From Rhodothermales bacterium (GTDB lineage: Bacteria > Bacteroidota > Rhodothermia > Rhodothermales > JAHQVL01), in NCBI GenBank assembly GCA_041391505.1, contig JAWKNW010000029.1, forward strand, positions 1 through 64,000: a DNA stretch of 64,000 nt, given 5' to 3'. Of this stretch, positions 25,884 to 35,169 are shown piece after piece (position 1 is the stretch's first letter; the number at the start of each line of letters is the position of its first letter). The notes beneath the pieces are model-generated. The model was not told where the DNA came from. It did not search any database and saw nothing but the letters and a program-made list of their open reading frames with translations. The position numbers were made by a program, and so were the translations under genes.

Positions 25884-28800
25884 TCAGCGCAGCCGCACCA
25901 TCTTGCCCGTCTCCTTCAGATCCCCGGCTTCGAGCGTGTAGAAATACACCCCGCTTGCCAGCACCCCGCCGGGATGAAACACGACCTCGTGCAGGCCGGC
26001 GGCCTGAACGCCGTCGACCAGTCGCTCGACCTCGCGACCCAGCACGTCGTACACGACCAGCTTCACGGTCGTGGTTTGTGGAATGATATACCGGATCGTC
26101 GTCTGGTCCAGAAACGGGTTGGGGAACTGGGCCAGCTGACCGATGCCCTCAGGCAACGGTTCGGGTTGCACCGCCGGTCCGGCCGGCGAGACGGGCGAAT
26201 ACGTCTGCGTCAGGTACCGGCCGCTCCGCAGCGGCACCCCGCCCGGGGTGCCGGAAATCGCGTCGTTGGATTCGGGTTGCGGCTTCCCGACGGCCTGGAG
26301 GTAATAATAATAGGCGGCGTCCGGAGAGACGTCGGTGTCGGTGTAGACGCGGGTATCCGCTGGAAGCGTCGCGACGCGCTCGTAGCCGCAGGCCACGGAC
26401 GGGTCGTCGAGGCATCCGTTGCCATACAGGTTGTCCACCCAGCCCTCCGTGCGGAACAGCTCCCAGCGGTCCACTGCGGGGCCGTCGGTCGCCGGCGTCC
26501 ATTCGAGGTCAATCGCATCTGGTGGCCGGCTGCGGAGGCTGAAGCGGGAGGGCGGATGGGGCGGTTCGGCCATCGGGTATACCGAAAAACCGTCGCTCGC
26601 CTCGAAGACGGCCTGTGCGCGGTTGAACGCCTGGAACAGCGAGTCGCGCGCGCTCATGACCCACTGGTTCTTCGTCAGGGCCTCCGCGCCCGTAAACACC
26701 TGGTCGTAGTCGAACCCCGTCGAATCGATCCGGCCGTCGCCATCCGCATCGTACGCGATCCGTTCGGTGTCCCGATCACTTCCGCCGCGTTTGAACGCGC
26801 GCCCGATGCGCGTGGCGGCGTCGAAGCTGAGGCCGGCGACGCCTTCCGCCACTGTGATGTTCACACATTCCCCGGGGGCCATCTCGTAGGGTCCGTAGCC
26901 GGCCGTGGCGGCATGTCCGCCGGCCTGCAATCCCGTGAGCCGCGTGGCGTCGGTGAGCGTCCAGAATGTACCGTCCGGCTGGTTCTGATCGGCGAAATGC
27001 GGATACACACGCCGGCAGGGGATGCACTCGGCTTCTTCGGGGCTGAGCGTCGGCCCCAGGATGCCCAGCCGGTAGTAGTCCTCGTGCGTCAGGCCGTCGT
27101 GGTTATACGGACCGTCGTTCTGATGGAAGGACATGACGCTGGGCTGTCCCCGATCGTACGAAGCATCCGTCGTGGAGCGATCGGCATGCAGGGTTTCCGC
27201 GCCCATCATCGTCGCGGCGGAAAGCCGGCCGACCGTATCGTTGCGGGCGATGTATTCTCCGTCGCTGAAATTGACCGGCCCTCCGAGCTCATAGTAGGAG
27301 GAGGTGCCAAGACCCCACCCCACCCAGCCATACTGCGCCGTAAAATCGACGGGATATGGCTCATGGCCGTCGCCGACCACATCGTACGTCGTGTACCGGC
27401 CCCAGGCCTGATCGTTGGAGGTGACGCGGGACGCCTGCTCGGCGCCTCGCCAGGCACGGCTCCAGAAAAAGTAGACGTCGTGCAGCGTCTGATCCGGGAG
27501 TTCGACCTCCTCATCCTCGTCGATATTGCCGGTGTTGCAGTAGGCGTAGTCGATCAGGTGGTAGTTGTCGTTGTATTCGTTCGTATAGGCGTACGCCTTC
27601 TGCTCGACCGTTATGCCCATGGATAGATTGCGGACGGAATGGACCATCCGATCGGCCGGCAGGGTCGGGTCGACATCGTCGAGCACCGTATTTTTGTCGA
27701 AGGAGGGTACGCCATCGACCTCCACCACGGTATCCGCATACCGCCCGATGAGTCGATGTTCGATCGGAACCGGCGACTCGGCCTCCCCATTACGGCTTCC
27801 AGCGCTGCCTCCGATGCGCGCCACGTAGTACGGATAGTTCGACCCCGAATCATCCGTCCAATCCCTCACACCGACCCAGAACGCCGAGTACCGCAGATGA
27901 TTCGAGAACCGGAGGATAGCCGGGTACTGCATCCCCACCGTACCGCTGCCCTGGTCGATGTGCGCGCCACTAACAGGGTACCCATTCTGGTACGAACCGA
28001 TGTCGAGCCATTGCAGCTCGTTGCGCCGATACAGGGCCAGCGTTTTGGGGTCGCTGCGCAGGACAAGCTCTGGAAAGAGTGGATTCGTGACTTCCACTTC
28101 GTACGGGCCCGCGTTCGCATCCGTCGCTTCAGAAATCGTATAGGTCGATGCGTTCGCTCCTTCCAGGGCGACCCCGTCCAGGTACCACTGAAAGCGGCTC
28201 TGCGCGCCGCCATCCCCGGCCGCCAGCGTGACCGCATCGCCTTCGTAGGCTGATCGCGGCGATACCGGCAGGTTGAAACTGCCCTGCGGGGCATACGTGA
28301 ACGTAAACCGCTGGCCGGCATTCGGCTCCAGGTCGTCGAAAGTGAGGCGGTTTCCGGAGACATCGACCACCCGGAGCGCCTGATCGCCCAGCCCGCTCAA
28401 ATCGGGCAGGCTGCGAAGCAGGTTGTCATTCAGGTAGAGCTCCTCGAGGTGCGACAGCCGGGTGATCGTCTCTGGCACGTCGCCCAGCAGGGAATTGCCA
28501 TGGAGATCCAGCACCTGCAGAAAGGTCAGGTCGCCGATCTCGAGCGGTAACGATGTGCTGCCGGCTCCCCCCATGCGGTTTTCTGGAAGGCTGATATGCG
28601 TCACCCTGCCGTCCGTAACGGTAACGCCATACCAGAAGCGGACGGGGGCGGTGAGCCAGCCGGCATTTTGCGCCCACTGGGGGCCACGGGCTAACTCGTA
28701 GAGGGCCACGAGCGCGAGGGAGTCGGACGCCTCCACAACCACCGATGAGGTATGCGCATCCAACCGATCCCGGCCGTAATCCGCCGCGAGGTCTTCCACC

Positions 28801-28907
28801 GCACCGTACGAAGCGGCGGACGACGGGTCGGGTTGCGCCCATCCGATCGACAGGGCGAACAGGGAGATAAGCAGCGGGCGATAGAATTGTGGCGAAGCGA
28901 TGCGCAT
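25884..28907 (-). CDS. Large secreted protein with LRR, Ig-like and FN3-like parts and T9SS sorting domain
   Basis: The protein has 1007 residues. A signal peptide (ALSIGWAQ) is followed by ALVALYELARGPQW and leucine-rich repeats (~95-200, LQVLDLHGNSLLGDVPETI). Next is an Ig-like domain (~215-285, FQWYLDGVALEGANASTYTI), a long central region without recognised domain but many Trp/Tyr, an FN3-like region near 790-890 (PSRFSLRSRPPDAIDLEW), and a type A T9SS sorting domain from FPNPFLDQTTIRY to the C-terminus. It is expected on the cell surface or secreted. The LRR opening resembles plant-like LRRs common in this lineage. Substrate unknown. Confidence 0.85.
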   Translation of the reverse strand: MRIASPQFYRPLLISLFALSIGWAQPDPSSAASYGAVEDLAADYGRDRLDAHTSSVVVEASDSLALVALYELARGPQWAQNAGWLTAPVRFWYGVTVTDGRVTHISLPENRMGGAGSTSLPLEIGDLTFLQVLDLHGNSLLGDVPETITRLSHLEELYLNDNLLRSLPDLSGLGDQALRVVDVSGNRLTFDDLEPNAGQRFTFTYAPQGSFNLPVSPRSAYEGDAVTLAAGDGGAQSRFQWYLDGVALEGANASTYTISEATDANAGPYEVEVTNPLFPELVLRSDPKTLALYRRNELQWLDIGSYQNGYPVSGAHIDQGSGTVGMQYPAILRFSNHLRYSAFWVGVRDWTDDSGSNYPYYVARIGGSAGSRNGEAESPVPIEHRLIGRYADTVVEVDGVPSFDKNTVLDDVDPTLPADRMVHSVRNLSMGITVEQKAYAYTNEYNDNYHLIDYAYCNTGNIDEDEEVELPDQTLHDVYFFWSRAWRGAEQASRVTSNDQAWGRYTTYDVVGDGHEPYPVDFTAQYGWVGWGLGTSSYYELGGPVNFSDGEYIARNDTVGRLSAATMMGAETLHADRSTTDASYDRGQPSVMSFHQNDGPYNHDGLTHEDYYRLGILGPTLSPEEAECIPCRRVYPHFADQNQPDGTFWTLTDATRLTGLQAGGHAATAGYGPYEMAPGECVNITVAEGVAGLSFDAATRIGRAFKRGGSDRDTERIAYDADGDGRIDSTGFDYDQVFTGAEALTKNQWVMSARDSLFQAFNRAQAVFEASDGFSVYPMAEPPHPPSRFSLRSRPPDAIDLEWTPATDGPAVDRWELFRTEGWVDNLYGNGCLDDPSVACGYERVATLPADTRVYTDTDVSPDAAYYYYLQAVGKPQPESNDAISGTPGGVPLRSGRYLTQTYSPVSPAGPAVQPEPLPEGIGQLAQFPNPFLDQTTIRYIIPQTTTVKLVVYDVLGREVERLVDGVQAAGLHEVVFHPGGVLASGVYFYTLEAGDLKETGKMVRLR

Positions 28908-29027
28908 GGAGGTGCCGATTGTACCTGAGTTTACAAGATCGGGGGTCTAGCCTCGCTTTGCAATGGCTAACGCCCCCCTCGCCAGGGCAAAAATCCCCCC
29001 ATCATGCCGGCGGCGAACCGCCTCTCC

Positions 29028-29810
29028 TCAAACGAGCAGTTCGATCCGCATCACGGTAACAGCCTCGCCCAGGAGGTACGTCCGTTCGCCGGCCACGCGA
29101 ACACCCACCGCCCCGCCCCGTGGCGACGCCTGGTAGGCCCGCAGGTCCGTTTTGCCGAGCTTCTGCGCCCAGTACGGCCCGAGGCAGCAGTGCGCCGAGC
29201 CGGTGACCGGGTCCTCGTCGACGCCGGCGGCGGGGGCAAAAAACCGGGAGATGAAATCGTACGCCGGGTCGTCGCTTTGCGCGGTGACGATGATGCCGCG
29301 CACCGGGATCTGGCGTAGCGCGGTCATGTCCGGACGCATCGCGCGCAGCCTGTCGGCGTCGGCGATCTCGACGAGATAGTCCATCCGATTCGCCCCGACG
29401 TACACGGGCTCGGCGCCCAGGCCGTACAGCTCGATGGGCGCCGCGGCCGGCGACGGGGCTTCCGTGGGGAAATCCAGTTCGATCCGGTCGCCCCGGCGTT
29501 CGGCCGTCAGCCGGCCGCTGCGGGTGTGGAACACGGCGGTCCGGTCCGCCGGCAGCACGCCCTGCTCCCAGAGGACATGCGCGCTGGCGAGCGTGGCGTG
29601 ACCGCAGAGGTCGACTTCCACCGTCGGCGTAAACCACCGCAGCCGATAGCCGTCGGCCTCCGGTAACAGATAGGCCGTTTCAGCCAGATTCATCTCGCGG
29701 GCCACATCCTGCATCCAGCGCGCATCGGCGGGTCGATCGAGGATGCAGACGCCGGCCGGGTTGCCGGAGTACGGGCTACGGGTGAACGCGTCGACCTGGA
29801 ACAGGACCAT
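29028..29810 (-). CDS. PhzF-family isomerase
   Basis: The protein has 260 residues, starting at ATG 29810. It has the PhzF/DapF-like double fold: SGNPAGVCIL near 15-24, the catalytic Glu in NLAETAYL (E44), GHATLASAH at 70-78, and the C-terminal DPVTGSAHC motif. PhzF isomerises trans-2,3-dihydro-3-hydroxyanthranilate in phenazine synthesis, but most family members are housekeeping proteins of unknown substrate. No other phenazine genes are nearby, so a phenazine role is unlikely. It lies 44 nt downstream of the symporter gene. Confidence 0.9.
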   Translation of the reverse strand: MVLFQVDAFTRSPYSGNPAGVCILDRPADARWMQDVAREMNLAETAYLLPEADGYRLRWFTPTVEVDLCGHATLASAHVLWEQGVLPADRTAVFHTRSGRLTAERRGDRIELDFPTEAPSPAAAPIELYGLGAEPVYVGANRMDYLVEIADADRLRAMRPDMTALRQIPVRGIIVTAQSDDPAYDFISRFFAPAAGVDEDPVTGSAHCCLGPYWAQKLGKTDLRAYQASPRGGAVGVRVAGERTYLLGEAVTVMRIELLV

Positions 29811-29854
29811 GGGATCTCGCTGGGCAAATGGAACACGGCAAACGGATCGAAAGA

Positions 29855-31294
29855 TCACATCGTGGAACGCCTTCGGCTGGCGGCGAGCCCGATGACGAAA
29901 CACGATACGACGCCCACGCCGGCGTAGAGGAAAAAATGCAGTGAAGTATAACGCTGCACGCCGAAAAGGATCGCGGCGCTGGCGAGGGCCCCGACCCACG
30001 CGCCGCGGGCGTCGGCGCGGCGGGTGAACATCCCGAGGGCGAAGACGCCGGCCAGACTGCCACCGAAGAGCCCCACGAGTTGAAGAAACACATCCCAGAG
30101 CGATTTCACCTCGAACGTGGCGAGCGCGAGGGCGGCCGACGTTCCCAGCACCCCGAGCCCTACCGTAAGCCGGCGCGCCAGGCGGAGATACGCCGCATCC
30201 GGCTCGTTCGGACGCGCCAGCCGATAGACGTCTTCGACCAGCGATGTCGCCACGCTGTTCATACTGCTGTCGATGCTCGACATCGCCGCCGCGAAGAGCG
30301 CCGCGATCACGAGGCCCGACACCCCGGGCGGCAGCTCGTGCGCGATGAACCACGGGAAGATGGCATCGCCGGCCAGGCCGGCCGGCAGCGAGGCGGGGTG
30401 AACCTGGTAAAACGCGAAAAGCGCCGTGCCCATCGTAAAAAACGTCAGCGATGCCGGGACGGTGAGCACGGCGTTGGTCCAGATCGACCGGGCCGCCTGC
30501 CGCTCATCCGGCGTGGTGAGATACCGCTGGATGACCGTCTGATCCGTCGTGTAGGGCACCAGGTTGGCGAACAGGTTGCCGACAAACACCACCCAGATCG
30601 TCGGCGCGGTCGCGTCGAACGCCCAATCGAACGCTCGCCACTTCCCCGCCGCTTCCCCGATGCGGCCGATCTCCGCGGCGCCGCCGTCGACGTGGAAAGC
30701 GATCCAGATCAGGCTGAGCGCCGCCCCGCCGAGCAGGACCACCACCTGCACCACGTCCGTCCAGATGACGGCCTCGATGCCGCCCAGCGCGGTGTAGAGC
30801 GTGGCCAGCACGCCCATCGCGAGGATGCAGACGTAGACATCGATGCCGGTCACGGTCGATAGCGCGATGGCCGGCAGCGCCAGCACGATGCCCATCCTGC
30901 CGAGCTGAAACAGGACGAACGACGCGCTCCCGAACCAGCGGACGCGGCGATCGAATCGGCGCTCGAGGTATTCGTAGGCGGAGGCCACGTCGAGCCGGCG
31001 GAAATACGGCAGGTAATAATACACGACCACCGGCGCGATCGCTACGATGGCCATCTGCCCGAAAAAATAGGACCAGTCCTCGGCGTAGGTCTTCGCCGGG
31101 ATAGCCATGAACGTGATCGCGCTGAGCTGGGTGCCGAAGATGCTCAGGCCGGCCGCCCACCAGGGAACGCGCCGGCCCGCGAGGAAGAAGTCGGCCGTGG
31201 TCGTCTCCCTCCGGGCGAAAAACACGCCCATGCCGGCCAGCGCCGCGAGGTACACGGCGAGCACGGCATAGTCCAGTGCGCTGAATCCGGTCAT
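29855..31294 (-). CDS. Sodium:solute symporter (SSS family)
   Basis: This 479-residue inner-membrane protein has about 13 helices. SSS features are the N-terminal FFLAGRRVPWWAAGLSIFGTQLSAITFM, the YEYLERRFDRRVRW segment and the SSIDSSMNSVATSLVEDVY region with the Na2-site serines. It is closest in style to sialic acid/glucose type SSS carriers. The substrate cannot be read from the sequence. Divergent from ftsK across 110 bp; followed by phzF-like gene in the same direction. Confidence 0.92.
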   Translation of the reverse strand: MTGFSALDYAVLAVYLAALAGMGVFFARRETTTADFFLAGRRVPWWAAGLSIFGTQLSAITFMAIPAKTYAEDWSYFFGQMAIVAIAPVVVYYYLPYFRRLDVASAYEYLERRFDRRVRWFGSASFVLFQLGRMGIVLALPAIALSTVTGIDVYVCILAMGVLATLYTALGGIEAVIWTDVVQVVVLLGGAALSLIWIAFHVDGGAAEIGRIGEAAGKWRAFDWAFDATAPTIWVVFVGNLFANLVPYTTDQTVIQRYLTTPDERQAARSIWTNAVLTVPASLTFFTMGTALFAFYQVHPASLPAGLAGDAIFPWFIAHELPPGVSGLVIAALFAAAMSSIDSSMNSVATSLVEDVYRLARPNEPDAAYLRLARRLTVGLGVLGTSAALALATFEVKSLWDVFLQLVGLFGGSLAGVFALGMFTRRADARGAWVGALASAAILFGVQRYTSLHFFLYAGVGVVSCFVIGLAASRRRSTM

Positions 31295-31404
31295 GGGGAA
31301 TGATTCGTCGACCGTGGCAAAAACGGGAAGCTCGGTAGAAGATACACGGGTTCGCCCTGCGAGGCGATCTCAACGCACATAAAACCCGTCCGTACGTTCG
31401 TACC

Positions 31405-33441
31405 ATGCACCCATCCGTTCACGCACCAGTCCTTCCCCGCGACCGCAAGCTCGAACTGCTCGGTCTGCTGCTCGTCGGCTTCGCCGTCATGCTCGCGATG
31501 TCGATCCTGTCCTACCACCCGTCCGACGACCGCCTGGCCGATGCGGCGTTCGGCCTCGACGCCGGCCCGGCGCGCAACGCCGTCGGGATGGCCGGCGCGG
31601 GCCTGGCGTACTGGCTCGTCCCGAATCTGGGCTACGCGGCCCTCATCCCTGTGCTATTCGTCTTCCTGTGCGGGTACCAACTGCTCCGGAAACGAGCCCC
31701 CGGCCGCGCGCCGCTCCTGGCCGCCACCACCGTGGTCGACATGCTGGCCGCCAGCACGATCCTGGGGTGGTTCGGCCTGGTCGTCCACGTCAACCTGTCG
31801 TTCTACGGCGGAGCCGCCGGCACGGCGATGGCCGGCTGGCTGATCCGAGCCATCGGCGCGCCCGGGTCGATCGTCTTTCTCGCCTTCGTGCAGCTCGCCT
31901 GCCTGCTCGTCGCCCTGCCGACGATCCGGGAGGGGTATCTGCCGGCCGCGCGCCGGAAGCTCCGCGCCCTGCGCTCGACCTTCCGACGCTGGCGAACGCG
32001 CCTCGCGCGGCGCCTCGACGGCGGCATGCGGCTCCACCCGCCCATCGAACCGGCGCCGGCGGTATCGCACCCCATCGAAATCGGCTATGTGCACCATGCC
32101 GTCGTGCCTCGCGCCACGACCCGGACGGCGGCGGACCCCTTCGCCCCGGAGCCGCGTGAAAAGCCGGCCCCCGCGCAGACGGAGGCGCACGAGCCCATCG
32201 AGGAAGCCGAGCCTGCCCGGCGCCTCGCGTTGAGCCTGCTCGATGCCGGCGACGCGCCGGCGCGGCCGGAAGACCACGAACGACAGGACCAGCAGCGCGA
32301 ATTGCTCGACGCGCTGTCGACGTTTCACGTCGAAGTCGACGACCTCCACACGATCGTCGGCCCGACCGTCACCCGTTATGAACTGGGCCTCGCGCCCGGC
32401 GTCAAGATCAGCAGCATCCGCTCGCTGCGGGACGACCTCGCGATGGCCATCGCCGCCCCGAGTCTTCGCATGATCGCGCCAATCCCCGGGAAGTCGGCCA
32501 TCGGCGTCGAGGTGCCCAACCGGCACCGGGAGCTGGTCCGGGTGCGCGACCTCATCGCCTCGCACGCATTCTCGACCACGCAGTACGCGCTGCCGCTCGT
32601 CCTCGGAAAAACCATTGAGGGCGAGGTGTACGTCGACGACCTGACGACGATGCCGCATCTCCTGATCGCCGGCGCGACCGGAGCGGGCAAGTCGGTCGGC
32701 CTCAACAGCCTCATCGTCGGACTGCTGTACGCCTGTCCGCCCGAGTCGCTGAAATTTGTATTCATCGACCCCAAAAAAATCGAACTGCAGGTCTACGCCC
32801 GCCTCGCGAAGCACTACCTCGCCGCCGACCCCGACCTGATCGATACGCCGGTCATCACCGACGTGGCGCCGGCGCTGCAGGTGCTGCAGCGGTGCGAACG
32901 CGAGATGGAAGAGCGCTACGACCGCCTCGCCCGCGCCGGCGTGCGCAGCATCGCCGAGTACAACGCCCGATGCCGGTGGGGCGGCCTGCTGGAACGCGAC
33001 GGCCATCGCCCGATGCCGTTCCTGGTGGTGGTGATCGACGAGCTGGCGGATCTGATGCTGAGCAGCGGGAAGGTCGTCGAAGCCCCCATCGCCCGCCTCG
33101 CCCAGATGGCCAGGGCTGTCGGCATCCATCTGGTGGTCGCCACGCAGCGGCCGTCGGTCGACGTGGTGACGGGCCTCATCAAAGCCAATTTCCCGGCCCG
33201 GATCGCGTACCAGGTCGCCACGAAAGTGGACTCGCGGACGATCCTCGATCAGAACGGGGCCGAAGAGCTCGTCGGCCGCGGCGATTTGTTATACATGAAA
33301 GGCAGCCGGCTCATCCGGCTTCAGGGTCCGTATGTCGATCTCGACGAGATCGAACGCGTCACGAACGCCATCGCCGAGCAGCCGGCGACGGGCCCGTACC
33401 TCCTGCCGGCCGATCGGGACGAAGCCCTCCTCACCGCGTGA
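31405..33441 (+). CDS. ftsK: FtsK/SpoIIIE-type DNA translocase lacking the gamma domain
   Basis: The protein has 678 residues. Four to five N-terminal membrane helices (~15-175) are followed by a short linker, the alpha domain (EVDDLHTIVGPTVTRYEL onward), and the RecA-like motor with Walker A GATGAGKS at 423-430 and Walker B FLVVVIDELADLM. It ends 20-30 residues after the motor (GPYLLPADRDEALLTA), so the C-terminal winged-helix gamma domain that reads KOPS/FRS is absent. This is shorter than usual FtsK (>750). The stop is clean and the next gene is convergent, with no missing piece downstream. It may be a second, orientation-blind FtsK. Confidence 0.88.
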   Translation: MHPSVHAPVLPRDRKLELLGLLLVGFAVMLAMSILSYHPSDDRLADAAFGLDAGPARNAVGMAGAGLAYWLVPNLGYAALIPVLFVFLCGYQLLRKRAPGRAPLLAATTVVDMLAASTILGWFGLVVHVNLSFYGGAAGTAMAGWLIRAIGAPGSIVFLAFVQLACLLVALPTIREGYLPAARRKLRALRSTFRRWRTRLARRLDGGMRLHPPIEPAPAVSHPIEIGYVHHAVVPRATTRTAADPFAPEPREKPAPAQTEAHEPIEEAEPARRLALSLLDAGDAPARPEDHERQDQQRELLDALSTFHVEVDDLHTIVGPTVTRYELGLAPGVKISSIRSLRDDLAMAIAAPSLRMIAPIPGKSAIGVEVPNRHRELVRVRDLIASHAFSTTQYALPLVLGKTIEGEVYVDDLTTMPHLLIAGATGAGKSVGLNSLIVGLLYACPPESLKFVFIDPKKIELQVYARLAKHYLAADPDLIDTPVITDVAPALQVLQRCEREMEERYDRLARAGVRSIAEYNARCRWGGLLERDGHRPMPFLVVVIDELADLMLSSGKVVEAPIARLAQMARAVGIHLVVATQRPSVDVVTGLIKANFPARIAYQVATKVDSRTILDQNGAEELVGRGDLLYMKGSRLIRLQGPYVDLDEIERVTNAIAEQPATGPYLLPADRDEALLTA

Positions 33442-33456
33442 CCCCCCACGGCGTCA

Positions 33457-34641
33457 TCAGTTCACGCGGCCCCGCGCATCCACCCGAATCTCCTCCAGCA
33501 CCTCATCGCCCTCGACCAGGTAGACCGTGTCGAAGTTGTTCATCACGACGCACGCGTGGTTCGGCACGATGCGCACCAACGCCCCGATGTCCAGCGTGGC
33601 GCCGCCCGGGACGCGCACCCAGCCGTGCTCCTCGGAGAGGCCGACGAGTTGGGCGTGCGGCAGCCGCTGCATGGTGCGGGCGTTGTAGAGGAGGATGCCG
33701 TGGCCCTGGGTGTTGTAGCCCGTATCCGAGGTGAAGACCTTCTTTCCGGCATCGAGGAACAGCCGGTCGGCGCCCGTTTTGTCGCGATGCCGGCTGATGA
33801 CGGTGGCCTGCACCGTCAGCGCGCACTCCGGGAGATTGGCCACGCCGAGCGCCACCTGGATGGCATCGTTGAAGACGTAGTTTCCGGGGCGGATTTCGGT
33901 GACCGTAAAGCCCTGATCGACCCGGTTCTCGAAAAACCGCATGGTCGGCGTCGACCCGATGCTGATCTCGAATCGGTCGGGCCCGGCATCCTCGGCATTC
34001 GGGCGGATGAGCCCGAGCAGATGGAGCCGGCCGGCGAAATCGAGCATGCGGTCCCGCTCCTCGGCGCTGACGCGGCGCAGCGCGTCTTCCGCGGTCTCCG
34101 TAATCTTGGGGCCGTGGTAGGCGTGGCCGGCGTGCGTCAGAATGCCCCGGAGCTGGAGTCCAGGCAGGCTGTTGACGTGTTGCGCGAACTGGACGGCCCG
34201 CGGATGATCCCACGGCACGCCGCATCGGCCATAGCCGCAATCGACTTCGATGAGCACTTCGGCCTCGCGGCCGTGCCTTGCGAAAAAGGCCGACGCCGCC
34301 TGGGCGCCTTCGTCGGTATCCACGCAGAAAGAGATGCGGGCGCGTTCCATCAACACCAGAAGCCGCGCGAAGTCGCGGTCGCTGACGGGGGTGTAGGCCA
34401 GACGGATGTCGTCGAAGCCGGCTTCCGCGAACACCTCCGCCTCGCCGACCTTCGCCACCGTAATGCCCCGGGCGCCGAGATCGCGCTGACGCCGCGCGAG
34501 GCGGATCGATTTGTGCGTTTTCGTGTGGGGACGCAGGGCGACCTGCTGCGTTCTCGCCCGCGCCTGCATGCGGCGCAGGTTGGCATCGAGTCGACGATCC
34601 TCGATCAGTATCGCCGGAGAGGGCAGGTCCTCGAGTTGCAT
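33457..34641 (-). CDS. D-threonine aldolase / D-serine dehydratase-like PLP enzyme
   Basis: The protein has 394 residues and a fold-type III (alanine racemase-like) barrel. The PLP lysine is K41 in RPHTKTHKS. Other motifs are EVDCGYGRCG, LTHAGHAYHG and the C-terminal metal-site segment PNHACVVMNNFD with His and Cys. Such enzymes cleave D-threonine or D-hydroxyaspartate, or dehydrate D-serine. Exact substrate is open. It is convergent with ftsK (15 bp gap) and begins 16 nt downstream of the atpC stop. Confidence 0.9.
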   Translation of the reverse strand: MQLEDLPSPAILIEDRRLDANLRRMQARARTQQVALRPHTKTHKSIRLARRQRDLGARGITVAKVGEAEVFAEAGFDDIRLAYTPVSDRDFARLLVLMERARISFCVDTDEGAQAASAFFARHGREAEVLIEVDCGYGRCGVPWDHPRAVQFAQHVNSLPGLQLRGILTHAGHAYHGPKITETAEDALRRVSAEERDRMLDFAGRLHLLGLIRPNAEDAGPDRFEISIGSTPTMRFFENRVDQGFTVTEIRPGNYVFNDAIQVALGVANLPECALTVQATVISRHRDKTGADRLFLDAGKKVFTSDTGYNTQGHGILLYNARTMQRLPHAQLVGLSEEHGWVRVPGGATLDIGALVRIVPNHACVVMNNFDTVYLVEGDEVLEEIRVDARGRVN

Positions 34642-34657
34642 GGGCGTGGGGGAGGAA

Positions 34658-35077
34658 TCAGGTGCGGCGTTGCGTGCCCACCTGGGCCATACTCACCCGC
34701 AGACGCGCCCGTTCGAGCGCGCGCTTGGCGCGTTCCTTGTCAGCCTCGTTGCCCGTGGACAGCCGGGCCAGCGCGCGCGCCTCGGAAGCCTTCGCGCGCT
34801 CGACGTCGATCGCCGACGCCGGCTCCGCCGTCTCGGCGAGGATCGTCACCGTGTTGTTGAGCACCTCGACGAATCCGCCCGTCGTGGCGAAAGCGATGCG
34901 TTCTCCCGCCGGCGTGGTCACATACAGCGGACCGATATCGATCGCCGCGATCATCGGAGCGTGGTTGTGGAGCACCTCGAACGTGCCGGCCACACCCGGC
35001 GCCCGCACCCGCTCCGCCTCGCCGCGGTACACGCTGCCGCTGGGAGAGACGATATCTACGTAGAAAGTACCTGGCAT
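34658..35077 (-). CDS. atpC: ATP synthase epsilon subunit
   Basis: The protein has 139 residues, starting at ATG 35077 (MPGTFYVDIVSPSGSVYRGE). The N-terminal beta-sandwich has GTFEVLHNHAPMIAAI, and the C-terminal helical hairpin has AKASEARALARLS and ERAKRALERARLRVSMAQ. It is part of the F1 central stalk. It follows atpD by 92 nt, which are filled by a heptamer palindrome. Confidence 0.95.
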   Translation of the reverse strand: MPGTFYVDIVSPSGSVYRGEAERVRAPGVAGTFEVLHNHAPMIAAIDIGPLYVTTPAGERIAFATTGGFVEVLNNTVTILAETAEPASAIDVERAKASEARALARLSTGNEADKERAKRALERARLRVSMAQVGTQRRT

Positions 35078-35085
35078 GGAAAGTC

Positions 35086-35161
35086 GGTTTAATGTTCGAG
35101 GTTCAGGGCTCAAGGTGAGCTACGCGCCCTTCCTTGAGCCTTGAACCCAACACCTTGAACG
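35086..35161. repeat. GGTTCAA heptamer palindrome between atpD and atpC
   Basis: TTCGAGGTTCAGGGCTCAAGG on the left arm (35095-35115) faces CCTTGAGCCTTGAACCC and CACCTTGAACG on the right. In the direction of transcription (minus) it can fold into a hairpin just after the atpD stop and ends 8 nt before the atpC ATG. It sits within an operon, not at its end. Confidence 0.82.
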
Positions 35162-35169
35162 CGAAGGCG

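Noticed and set aside
29028..29810. Phenazine biosynthesis cluster
   Set aside because: Only a phzF-like gene is present; no phzABCDEG partners nearby, and most PhzF proteins are unrelated to phenazines.
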